From the NCBI GenBank assembly GCA_008711295.1, contig VUYV01000294.1, forward strand, positions 697,360-761,359: DNA of 64,000 nt, written 5' to 3'. A model generated the notes under the pieces. The model was not told the DNA's origin and did not search any database. It saw only the letters and a program-made list of their open reading frames with translations. This DNA comes from Anarhynchus alexandrinus (taxonomy: Eukaryota > Chordata > Aves > Charadriiformes > Charadriidae). A program made the translations under genes and the position numbers. How positions within the stretch are numbered: position 1 is the stretch's first letter; every line of letters starts with the position of its first letter. Positions 51,622-63,200 of this stretch are shown here, in pieces.

Positions 51622-54600
51622 TACTCACAGGATAAGTGAATATTAACATTTCTTGGGAGATAAGCTTGCTCTATCTCTTTAAACATCTGACAGAAAAATG
51701 GTGTCAGATGAACAAGGGCATAGTGTGAAAATGGCCCATTATGAGCTACTCAAGCTACTGGAGAGTTTAAACTTTTACTCAGGGACACACTGTACTGTTT
51801 GACCCTAAGCAATTTAATCCATTTTTGTCCCATTTCACTGTCTAAAACTGGAGAATACTCCACATTGCAGAGATGTAAATGGCTTGGCTAATGATGTGAT
51901 AATTGACCTTTGAAAATTGTATGCTAATTAGTATAGTTTTTGCTTGTGCCTTGTTCACAGCACTGTAGGCAAGACTGCTTTTATTACTGTAGTTCAGTAA
52001 CTTTAAGCAAAATTACATGAATTTTGATTTAAAAATCCAAGCAAAGTAAATAAGTCAGTAACCACAACAATAAAAAAGCATTAGATAAATAGTAGATATT
52101 CCTCAATAGCATGTATGGAGAATCCCCCTTCTCAATTTGTTGTGCAAGCTTTCTTTTGCCTATCTGTTGGGAATCTAAAATTATGTTTAGAGTGGGTATA
52201 ATGATTGGCTTTTGAATTAATTCTTCTGAATCATGAATGTAAACTAACAAATCTGTGATTGTAACCCTAAAGAGTGTGCTTTATACATCCAAGATTTAGG
52301 TTCAATCCCCAGTGTGTAAACTGAAATTCAGTAAAAGGGCATGTGTATAGAAGGTCCAGTATTCTGGCCTTACTAGAGTTTTACTTCACATTCACTGCTG
52401 TGCCTTAGCTAACACAATGAAAATGCACAGTACAGATGGTACCCTGCATGTCTTATCCTTAGTAGTGTAGAAAGACAGAAACAGCGGTGAGATTTTGATT
52501 CTGTTTCCAAACCGTGTTTCCTTTTATCTGCTCCACTTTATAGCCATTTCCTGCTGGTTTTTTCCAATCTAATGACTGTAACAGTCACTGAGATGACACA
52601 GGTTGCAGGGATTGAGGGCTTTTTTCCAAAGTGCTGTAAGACTTTCCAAAAGTGCTATATAAATGTTAGTTAATGTTATGATGTCCTCAAATACGAGGTC
52701 CAGACTCTGGGATGAAGTATCCTTGCCTTTCTTTGAAGGATAGATGACTAGAGTTATGCCTGGGATTAGTCTGCAAGGACTTTTTTTTGTTGAACATTTA
52801 GGGTCTTGCAAAAACATGAATAGCAGCAGCTGAAGTCCAATTTGGCAAGGGCTTTGTTAGGATCACCTAAAAAGCCAGAGTTCAGACGATTTATGTTGCT
52901 GCCTTTGCCATTGATGTGCACGGTATTTTCACTGTGCACTTAATTTCAGAGAAGCTGTTTCATTATGTGCATTAATTTAGAAGTACAAAATAATCTGCAA
53001 AAATAATATTGTATTTATTTGTTTTAAGATAGTCAATTAGTTGTCTTCTCTCTGAAGATCTATCATGTAAAGCATGTCTGATAAGTGACTGTACAAATGC
53101 AGGATGATAATTTTTATGATCAGAATTTATTCTGAAATGTTCAATTTTCCCCTCTTCTCCTCTTTTCATACTTGTTAGCAACTGATAGATTAGTTTACAG
53201 CTTCTGATTATAGTTTTCTTCCTGTAATATATGTGCTTGACTTGACAGACTTGGGGTTTTTTTTTTTGCTAATCTTTGGTGTCCCACACCCTCACCCCCA
53301 CTACTCACAAAGCCTATTTCCCATACATAATCCCTTTGGTCAAAGCCAACTATATTCCATGGGTGCAGAAGTGTTAATTTGTTTAAATTTGTACTGGATA
53401 CTGAATTGCAGAGAGCTGATCACTGTTTCCCTTCCCAAGTAAGCATATTTGCCCAGATCTTTCAGACCCATCTGAATTAGGAACTGCAAAAGAACAACTT
53501 AGTGGCTGGCAGATTTGTCTTTTTTTGCGGGTGTAAATGTTCCATTTCTTAAGCAAATAACTTTCTTAAATTTATCATATTTGGCAATAAGAATCTGCAT
53601 TTGAAGTCTGAACTTAGGACTTAAGGGAATTTCCTTTACCCTAGTGTGAGAGGAGCATTCTAGAGTCCCATCAGTCTGTGAAGTGGCAAGGATAATAATG
53701 GAAGACTTTGAGGACACTGGGGAGGATGTGCAAGGGCAAGCTCATAATCAAGTTTAAAAGGAGATTCAGAGAGTAAGGGCCTGATGCTTTTCATTTGTTT
53801 CAAATTAAAAAGATTTTAATGACCAAGCACCTAGTTGTTGTGTATCTTACTACCTGTTACTAACCTATACATGGCATGCAGTCTGTCTTACAAAACTTAT
53901 ACCCTTATTATCCAATTGTATTTCCTGTTACCTCATGTTTTTAATGATTTGTTCTGTATTTGACCAAAATTACAGCTCTTTTTAATATTTAAAGAATTTT
54001 CCTTCCTTTGCTTTGTGAAAGGAAACAAAAGGTTTACTTGTGGAATGCCAGCTTTCTGTATTGGAATCTGGGTACTGTTTGATTATTAACAAAACCAATC
54101 TAGTTTTAAACTGCTAAAAATTGCTTGTAGCTTTTAGCACCTTAGTGTGAGACCACTTAGCTAAATTAAAAAAAGGAAAAAAAGGAAAGTAGTAAGTTGT
54201 GTAGTAGAAAACCACTTTTTATTTCTGCTTGTTTTATAGACGTCGGGGATTTGAACATGCCTGACCATGTGTAGTTAATTTAGCGAAAGTCTCTTTCTCA
54301 GAGATTTCTCTCCTGTTCTCCCTCTGTGGTACTTCCAGACTTCTCCTGGATTGTATCATTAGCTAAATTTTGCAGCAGAGACTTTTATACCAACTGGGAC
54401 TTCTTGGGTGGGGCATTTTGGTAAGTCATACAGTTGTTTCCTGTTCTTGGACTGAAGGGGCAGTGCCTGCTCTAAATTACCTGCTTGCTGCTCTTGCCAA
54501 GAACATCAATCTTCTCTTACTATTTATTAGGTTACTTTATGAACCTTCCTTTGAGATAGACAAAGTTTTGGGGCCTGATCTGAATGGGGGTCTTCATGCT

Positions 54601-57600
54601 CTACAGCCGTTTACCACAGTTATATAAATAACTGTTGTCCACGTGGCTGGTCTTAATGCTCATCTGCGTGAAGCAGGGCAAGTTTCACCTCTCACTGAAA
54701 AATTTATTTGGCCACAGTACTTTACTAACCCTGTGTAAGGACCTCTCTTTAACATTGAAACTAATTATTAAATTCTGTCTAGCTGCTTCTGTTTTTAAAA
54801 CCTAGAAATAATTTAAGATAAGTTAAAAATAATGCAATCGAGGACTGTGAAGTCTGATACCTAACTTGCATTACATTAACTCTTTTGGACAGCCCTTCCA
54901 AAGAGTGATCTGCCCGTGTTCATTCGCTCCAAACCTACCTCCAGGAAACTGCCCAAAGTGGGGGATCAAAGCAGGCAGTGTGCCAAAGGTTTGTGTTTCA
55001 GACAGTCTGGCACATGCTGAAAGCTTGGTCTTTCCTGTATTAAGCCATGGGCAGATGTCCATTAAGAATGATTAGGCAAAATTTATATAAAGGCCTTGTG
55101 AAATGTTGTGTGTGTTGTGTCCCCCCCCCCCCCCCCCCCCTTGAAGTTTTGTGTGGGTGTGTATTTTTTTTCTAAATTTATAAACCTTGGCTTTTGCCCT
55201 CCTCCGGTAGAGACTGCTCACCCACCCTTTTCCGTTTCCAGGCGGATTGCTTTTCTGTTATTTCAGTTCTGTAACTTTCTCCAAAGCTGCCCTGTTTTGC
55301 TTATTATGAAGTGCTTGCAATAACCCTTTCGGTGCTGCTGTCATCTTTGCCTTAAATCAGGACTGGCTGTTGTATTCATTTAAAATAATCTTCTCTTAAA
55401 AAGCAAATTAAAGACTTCTCATGTGTTGCATGTTATTCTGTTTGTATATAGGGAATGTGATACCACTTTCATGTGTATTTTGAGTGTTGTGGTGTCCCCA
55501 CACAGCGTTTTTTCTTCTTTTCAAAACCCCCACTGAAATGGGATTTCTTTACAGCTTTGGCAAAGAAATCCCTTCAGCTCTGAAGCTGAGGCAGCACTAT
55601 CCTCATGCGCAGAATGAATTAGCAGAATTTGGGGAAAACATTTATTTCCAGCTATGTCTCAGAATCAATTTTCCTGTTCTCCTCCTCTTTTACTTTTTCG
55701 TTCCCTATCCAGCAACAGTTGATATTGACCTGTAAGCTCCTTGTTTCTCTAATGTCAGTGTTTAAATTAAGCCTGAATTAGCTAAGTAGTTAAGTAGAAG
55801 TAAAGTGAACCTGACTGACCCACTGTTTGGAGCCCTGTGTGATACATGAACTAATACAAAGTGCTGTTAGTGTATAATCGGACCAGAAAAGTAGACTCAA
55901 ATTTGTTTCTTGTAATGATTCAATGTTTCATTGATTATCTTGGGAATTAACTTGGCCAGCCCTTAAGTGCAAGTTATGTTGCAAGACAGTAGAAACAAGG
56001 TTAAGCGTTAGGTTAGTGGTTCTTTTCCAGAAGAAAGGGAGTAAATTGTTCTCTTCAATAGTGTGACAAATTCAAATAGATTTTTCAAAAACACTGGAGG
56101 GAATGGGTCAAGGATACATGTATAAAATAACACTAAATGCTGTAGAAGTAACTTCAACACTTGTGAAAAAGCCATGGCTCTGGAAAACAGGCTACATATG
56201 GGCACACTGTCTCCACTCTTTCCTGACCAGCTGTGGAGAACTGAGGTTGCTAGTGAGTGTTTCTTTTTAGATGTAGAAAGATGTTTCATTCATATGCAAA
56301 ACTCCCCCTGGATGAATAATTAAGCTCTGAGTGTACTCTAAGTCTTTCCAAGTAGTAGAGGACTAGCTATTCTCTTCTGTACCCAGCTTTTTACTTAGTA
56401 TGTACATTTCCTTATTAAATGGAGAATTTTTTTTTTTTTAATAGTGTTTGAAACGGAGATCTTTTAATGCTGTTTTCAAAGCATGATGTGGCTGGAAGAT
56501 GGTTGAAAATGGTAAATCATCCATACTAATTTCTGTTATCTGAAAAACTGTACTGTGAGCCTAACATCCAGAATAACTGGGCCAAATGGTCCTGTTGAAA
56601 TTCTCCTCAGAAGCAGAGCAGTAATTGGATGAATGTTTAGCCTGGGAACAAATAATCCGTGCTAAAGTTTATGGATTCTGCTTGGGGAAAGGAATAAAAG
56701 AGAAGTGGGCTGTAAGAATGCTTTATTTGTCAGAAGGGATCTTAAGGAGGCATAAAGATGTTTTCCCTCCTCCCATGTGTTTTTACCACAGTAATGATGA
56801 TTCAGCTTGTGTATGCTCTGTGGAATGCGTACGTGTAGGGAGAGAGAAGAGAAGAGGATTTCTTTAGGTGCAGCTAATTGAAAATACTGTAGGAGATAAT
56901 GTGTATAGCATATTGCCTCACTGCAGAGTTGCCTACTGCAGCAAGTTTTATCATCTTTATTTTCATGTTGATTAAAAATAAGGGTGTTTTTTTAATCTTT
57001 AACCAAACACATTTCTCCAGAAGGCCTCTCTGAAGCAGGAATTCATTGTTTCTGAAGCAGTTGTGTTGGCAAGTAGGCTTTCACTGTGTTTCTGTGGTAA
57101 GTTCTTTTGTCCATGATAGCATTTTGGGATCCCAGCATCAATGTGGCTGGCTCTGGCTCTGATTGGACAGTTTATATTTAGTTGCTGGTTTCCTATAATA
57201 GCTTTCAGATGGAGATGTTAAAGAACACATACCCTTGTGCTGCTGTAATCCCTGAAAGAGCATGGGGAAGTGAAAAAGAAAAAAGCATTGATGTCCTTCG
57301 GCAGAAGTAGAGTTTGGTAAAAACGGCAGCTGCTTGCAGCAACAGAATGCTGAAATTTATTTGTAAGAAATTAGGTAGCCAGTAAAAACAAAATGCTCAG
57401 AAAATCTGTGGGTACATCGCTTACGTTTTGCATCCAGAAAGGAGTTTAAATAAAAGCTATGGAAAGGTCTGCTTTTTTTAAACTACAAAAATTGTGATTC
57501 TCCAGTTTACAATAGTACTCAATTGCTGTTATGTAACAGTCATCAGTCATGGCCTCATGATAGCTCCTGTGTTCTATATTGCTGATGCACTTCCAAATCA

Positions 57601-58339
57601 AATTAGTAGATACCCCAAAACCCCCAGTGTCATGTATGCTTTAATTATACTGTCAGATGCATCTTTTCAGTGGGGCGTGATGTATTTCAATTAAAACTGA
57701 AGACATAACAGATTTACTCTGAGCCTGTGTTTAAGACCACCTCTCCAGAAACTTTTCCCTAGAAATCTTTGCTTCCAAGAAGAAACGAACTCAAGTTTTT
57801 GTTTGATTCTGGGTTTGCAGCATGTTTAGAAATGATCTTTATGTAAAATTTTTGATTTATTAGCTGTAACTATTTTTTTCTTCTCTAAATTATTAATCAA
57901 ATAAATCATTCTAGTTTTCTTTGATAAGCTTCTAAGAATGTCTCTGCTTTATCCAGTGCTGGTAAATAGCTGCCTTCAGGGAACTAACTTATAGCTCTTC
58001 TGTGGCCATAGGGAATCTTCACTCACTCCTTTCCTGAGGGACAGCGGGTCCTGACCATAGCAACTGGAAGAATCAGGCCTTGCTACTAGACAGCATGTAG
58101 GCAGGATCTTTGCAAAGTTGATGGTTGAGTAGAATATGAAGTGTAATGCTTTCCCGTGATATATATGATAAAAACAGAGTGCTGCTACCACTGTGGTGGT
58201 AATGTATTGGACCTATCTGCACTCCTGACGAGTATAACTTACTTTGAGTGAAAAAATCTAAAGCATGTGGTAGTCTGGCTTGGTTTGAGCTAGTTTGCCT
58301 CAGGTGGTTATACAGCAAAATTTTCATTCTTTCTTCCAG
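51622..58339 (+). other. MOB2: MOB2 intron 1, sixth segment: no exon seen
   Basis: AT-rich intronic DNA without a recognised exon. It contains the (C)20 tract at 55121-55140, preceded by a GT-rich run. A tRNA B-box-like GGTTCAATCC at 52299-52308 was examined and dismissed because no cloverleaf forms around it. Confidence 0.6.
55121..55140. repeat. (C)20 homopolymer
   Basis: Twenty consecutive C follow a GT-rich run (TGTTGTGTGTGTTGTGT). Tracts this long are rare in AT-rich introns. They can form G-quadruplex (on the G strand) or i-motif structures, and they are error-prone in sequencing, so the true length is uncertain. Confidence 0.9.
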
Positions 58340-59300
58340 CTAGTAATGGAAGCAAATCATAGAAAGTTAGGGATGAGAGAGACCTGTAAAGGCAACCTAG
58401 TCAGTCCCCAGCTCTGGAGCAAGATCATCTCAAAGGCCTGCAATCATGGAGACTGTGTGACCTGTTCCTGTACTTATAAGACACACAAACAAAAAAGCCA
58501 ACAAAACAAACAAAAAAACCCCTAATACTAACCTCGTTTATTTCTTGCTTAATTCAAGTCCCTTTGTGATGGATAAAGCAGGAAGAACATTTTGTTTCCT
58601 TTCTCTTTACAGCAGTTTTACATTCTTGGAAGGTGTTATGTTGTTTTCCTCCCTCAGTTTTCTCATCTGTGAGATAGATAATATTCTTCGTGGTGCTCCC
58701 TGGGCTCCAGCTAATTCTACATCTGTCTTCAACTAGGGTGCCCAGGGTTGGGCACAGTACTCCAGATGAGGCCTGACAGATGCTGAGAATTACTTTCTAT
58801 CTTGCAGACGCAGCATATTTGTACAGCTCAGTCTCATTGCCTTTTGTCAACAGTACGACATCATTGATTTCAGCCTGTAATTCATTGTAACCCTTTTTTC
58901 TCTCAACATTTGTGATCTAATCAGTCCTTATACAAGTATACTGGATTACACCTAACTGTATAAACTCAAGTGCCTATAAAGTAATTAAGCAATTCTCCTA
59001 TTTTTAGACTGTTTTCCTATAACTTAAATTTTCAGATGACAAATCTGAAAGAACAATGCAAAGATGGGATCAAGATGAAAATTCAGCTCCACAAACATAT
59101 TGGCTTTAGACATTTGGGCTATTAAAATACAGAATAAAGTACTCGGGCCAGAGTTCTGTGGGACCCTACTCATTGTTTTCCTCTGTTTAGGTACAGAATA
59201 TTTAATCTTTATATTTGGCTAGTGTGCAGTTTTCCCGTTATCCTGGAGTAGTTTCACCGAGGCCACAGGTGACAGTCATTTCAACATTCATTGTTAAAAG
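58340..59300 (-). mobile_element. Old, diverged CR1-type LINE fragment
   Basis: Read on the plus strand, the segment begins with AATCATAGAAAGTTAGGGAT, followed by GAGAGACCTGTAAAGG, matching the reverse complement of a CR1 3' end. Further in, GGGCACAGTACTCCAGATGA followed by GGCCTGACAGATGCTGAG (about 58749-58786) matches a well-conserved CR1 block. GTTCTGTGGGACCCTACTCA near 59153-59172 resembles the antisense of the CR1 reverse-transcriptase region that often reads CCCTGTGGGACACCACT. The order of these blocks is right for one minus-strand element. It is interrupted by indels and A-rich expansion (about 58485-58522), and no intact frame survives. The boundaries are approximate. Confidence 0.75.
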
Positions 59301-59895
59301 TGTTTTTCATGTGATTTATTACTTGAGTCAGTGTCGATTTGCTCGCAGACAGTAAATGATCAACAATTATCTGGAGTAATTTTTGCTTTGTGCAGTAGAT
59401 TCACCCCTCTGGTCCAGCCGTTAAGCTGTGCAGCTGTTTAGTTCACAGCTATCAGGGAATGGTAGGGTGAACAGAAAGGGAAGGGAAACGGCCTCATCAG
59501 AGACAGTGCCGTTGTGTGATTTATGCAGGGCAGCCTGCCCAGGACTGGACTGCTAGAGGATATTTTTCTCTGTAGCGTTCGAGCGTGACTTTAGATCTGC
59601 CCGTTTTTAGTTTTCTCAAAGGAAAATAAACCTTTTAACTGCTAATTGTGTGTCCCTTTCCTTATGTGTAGTTTCCAACTTGATTTTTGGGGGAGAAAAA
59701 CCATGAAAAAATTTCAGTATGTATTATTTAGGGCTTCTTGTTTAGTTGCCTTGTGCTCTGAGGGTAGTGCTGAATACTTGAGCGATAGTCACAGCAGGGC
59801 TCGTGAGAAGGAGGGAATAGATCTGAAGCTGCTTTCAGACTAATTGGAAGAAGAGCAGCTCACCGATACAATACAGCTTTCTGCAAGATTTATTC

Positions 59896-60272
59896 TTGCA
59901 CATGCAGGGAGCAGTTAAGGTATTTTATAAAAAACCCTTCTCCATGAATTTTTGCTACTTTTCCTTGGTGGGCTCCCAAGATACTGTCGGAGGTGTGTTG
60001 GGGAGGTTTTACACCTCCAGACTCTTGTTTGGCTGCAGGCAGTTTCCTCTGGGCTTCCTGCTAAGTGGCTCTGGTGGCGGTTTCGCATTGTTCCTCACTG
60101 ATGACTCAGAGAAACAGGAAAGAGATCCCCTGGTGAACAAAAAGCGCAACCACCAAACAGGTGCCTGTATTCTGGTCTGGCAGAGGACAAACCACCTCAT
60201 TCTAGATTTTTTCCTAAGATTCTTATCTGCAAGTATGAGACTCAAGAGGAATGGTTCATACACGCTGAATGG
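59896..60272 (+). other. MOB2: Candidate alternative first exon of MOB2 (with leader)
   Basis: A frame stays open on the plus strand from 59896 to a strong donor at 60273 (TGG|GTAAGA). A TATA-like TATAAAAAA begins at 59926. Transcription from it would start near 59955, downstream of the in-frame ATGs at 59896 and 59944, making the ATG at 60235 the first in-frame start. A perfect AP-1 site TGACTCA lies at 60102-60108. If transcription starts further left, a longer amino terminus of up to 126 residues would be possible, but that sequence shows no domain. The exon boundary is supported by the donor and its phase; the promoter is inference. Confidence 0.45.
60235..60272 (+). CDS. MOB2: Putative alternative MOB2 amino terminus M-R-L-K-R-N-G-S-Y-T-L-N-G (partial)
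   Basis: The ATG at 60235 has A at -3 (AAGTATGA), an adequate context. It is followed by 38 coding bases ending AAT GG before the donor GTAAGA (60273-60278). This leaves phase 2 with GG of a Gly codon, exactly as the main exon does at 4048. Splicing to the same second exon would therefore replace M-D-W-L-M with a basic, Ser/Tyr-containing R-L-K-R-N-G-S-Y-T-L-N and then continue G-K-S-K in frame. Alternative first exons are known for MOB2 in vertebrates in general, but I cannot confirm this particular peptide from memory. A chance donor in the right phase is the main alternative. Confidence 0.5.
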
Positions 60273-60278
60273 GTAAGA
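60273..60278 (+). other. MOB2: 5' splice donor of the candidate alternative exon
   Basis: AATGG|GTAAGA matches the donor consensus well (GTAAG with purine context). Its phase equals that of the donor at 4049, so either exon could join the same acceptor beyond the window. Confidence 0.5.
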
Positions 60279-63200
60279 AAGTGCCTGCATACTCTTTTGA
60301 ATCTTCATCATTAAAACTGCGTGAAAACGGAAGCCTTTATTTTTCTTTCTAGTGACGGTGTACATGAAATAATGACCAAGTCTTTTGTCTCAAAAAGAGT
60401 AAAGGAATGCAGCATGTGAATTATGCAGCTTATTTAGCTTGCTTTCTTCTGCATTTTGTTAGATTTGCTTTTAAAGCGTATGCATTCAGTGGGGGCAGGT
60501 TAGTGTTGTCTGTGTGTTTAAGATGAAGTGGATCTGCTCAGTAAAACCACCAAAGCATTAGGAACTGTGCAATTCCTGAAGAGATGTGCGTGGTAATTAT
60601 TTTAAGCATTTGCCAACAAACACCCCATGCTTTTGATACAAACAAGAGCTAAACTCGTTAACTGTGATGCTTCCTGGTAGGGAATACAAATGACTTTAAA
60701 TTTAGTCAGTCTAAAAAATTAGTTTAAGTAGTTTCAAGTGCTTAAAACCACTCTGAGTTATTTTACTAGTTTTGTGGATTTAAAAATATGGGTTTTTTTC
60801 TCTCTGCTTTTAAATCCTCTCAGTAACAGAGAATGTATCATTACTGTAAAGAAAATAAGTAACTAGATAAACTAACTACTTTAAGGAATATTTTTGTAGT
60901 AATTGAAAATGGAGAATTTTCAGGTGAAAATGGAGAATTTTCAGGTGAAAATGTTTTTTTATAATTGCATTTGATTTCACTAAAGCAGATTCTTCTATGT
61001 CTTCGTACAATGTAAGTTTTATATCTCAGCACAGCATACCTGAACTGAAGAGGACTTGTACTTCCACAGCGTTGTGCTAACTGTTTATTAGTACCTGGCA
61101 GGTGACTTGACAGATGAAGAAAGTTGTTAGTGTTGGTAGTGTCATTTTACTCTGCTGCCGCTTTTAACCTTCTGTACTGAGTAAGCGTTGTGATAAGTGC
61201 TTCGTGGTGCACTTGGCTTAGTGCTGCATTCCTGAAAAGCCTAGGTATATTTCAGTGTGTAAGTGTGCAGACTAGACCAAAACTGCCTAGTTGCTTTAAA
61301 CTCATGGTCCATTGCACACTTAATTGGCAATCTCTGCACAAGAGAGGCATATAGCAGTGCAAGCAGATCAGATAGGAAATACTTTTGGCAGTGCTGTTCA
61401 GCTGGTCTGGACTGTTTTTGCCTCTGGTTGCTTGCACAGTGCCACTTAGAAGGATCCTTGTCTTTGCCAATATATGTTTAAATTTGATTTTGAAAAAAAA
61501 TTTAAATTAGATTTGGATTGGGCTCTTTTTTAATGGCAAGGTAGATAGATGCTAACGTCTTCCTGGCTTGTCCTTAGGTTTTTTAATAACTGTAAATAAA
61601 AATTCCATTATTTGATTGCATACAAAATCAAATGTAATTGAAAGTTACTATCTTACAGTATTTGGTTTTAATCTGTAAGATGAGTTTGTCACTCAATAGC
61701 ATTGAGTTTGTAGTAGATAGAGGTTAAGAATATATTAGCATCAACTTGGTTTTTTGGCAGAGGTTTTTGACCTTTTGAGAGATTATCTTAATTTAGAGAG
61801 TGAATTAAGAAATGATGCTGAAATGCAAAATGTAATGGATATTGCTTATGTTAAAGGAACTTTTTAGATGTTAGTTACAGGAAGCACAATGTTTAATTCA
61901 TTTGAGGTTTATTAAAAATGAATGCATGGTGTAGAACTTCAGGGAAATAAGTTGTGCAAGATCACCCTGTGCATCTGTTCTGCCTTGTTCTAACTTGCAA
62001 GATGCTACATAATCATTTTAAGGAATTTCACTTGTTGTGGCCCAGTGCATACCTGGCATTACATTTTATGGGAAGCATTTAACTGGAAGTGTTGTATTAC
62101 AGTGAGTAAAACCCGTGGCACCCAAAGGCTTGAATGAAAAAGAAGGTTCAACTGTGAGTTTGTGGGAGACTCCAATATTATCTGATTCCAACCTGCTGAT
62201 GTGCTTTGCTCTATTAAACAACAGATGCTGAGGAGTGAATTTATCTAATTAAAGAAATTCCTTTTATGTTTATCTCTTGCCTAAATAGATTAATAATGCA
62301 AGGTAATGGAAAAAGAGCTTCAAGTGTGTTTTCCTGTTTAGCCTAAACTTTTGGCGTGTCAGCAGAAAGGCTTGTTTTGATCTTTAGGGGTTTTTGTTTG
62401 GGACAGCGTGTTCCACTTGTCAGGTGGAGCGGCACCTTGTTGCGCAGGTCACTTCAGGAGAGGGGAGCTCATTGGGGTGGAATGTTGTAGGGCAAATACA
62501 AGCACTGCTGGAGCAGATACCTGCATATGGCTAGGACATAGTTACTGTGGGATTACTGTTTACGGTGTAGTGCATGAAAACCGACCTTCTCTTATTTAAA
62601 AAAAAAAAAAAAGGCAGGTAGTTTGTTCAGCCAAATGTGAGTACCTCAAAATAATCAGTGTATTCAGAGATGTAACTGCAGAATATGGTGATAAACTTCC
62701 CAAGTATGCTCTGAACCAGACACAGTGGTGTTATGCTAAATGTTTAATAATGTTAAAACATAGAAGTCGTGCATCAAGACCAATAAGAAGGAGTTCTTTA
62801 CATCAAAAGTCACTTTGTTTAGCAACTTCTACTGTATTGAATCTTACTTTGTAAACTGAAGCTATTGAATTTGCAGGAAGTTCACATTAAAGGGTGTAAT
62901 AGCACTTGTGAGGGAGAACAAGAACTCTGTTTAAACCCTCAACTTTTAAAATTAAAGTGCAACTTCTTGTTCTCCTTACATGCTGTATCCAGGTGTTCAT
63001 AAAAAGTAAATAAACCATGCCTGACTCATTAAGTTCTCGAAGATTGGTATATCAAGCTCTAGATAGATAGTGTTTTCGTTTTCGGTCATGCTGGTATCTT
63101 GGATGAGGCAACCAAAGAGGGTGATTGGAGAAGCCCAGTCTCTAGGATACAGGGTTTATGTGAAGACCCTTACATCTTTTGCATAAAGATGCTCACTTTT

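Noticed and set aside
52261..52325. tRNA-like B-box GGTTCAATCC
   Set aside because: The T-stem does not pair properly, and I could not find an A-box or a cloverleaf upstream, so this is a chance match.
60009..60365. 118-codon minus-strand frame opposite the candidate alternative exon
   Set aside because: It lies across the plus-strand frame and its donor and shows no domain, so I treat it as a shadow frame.
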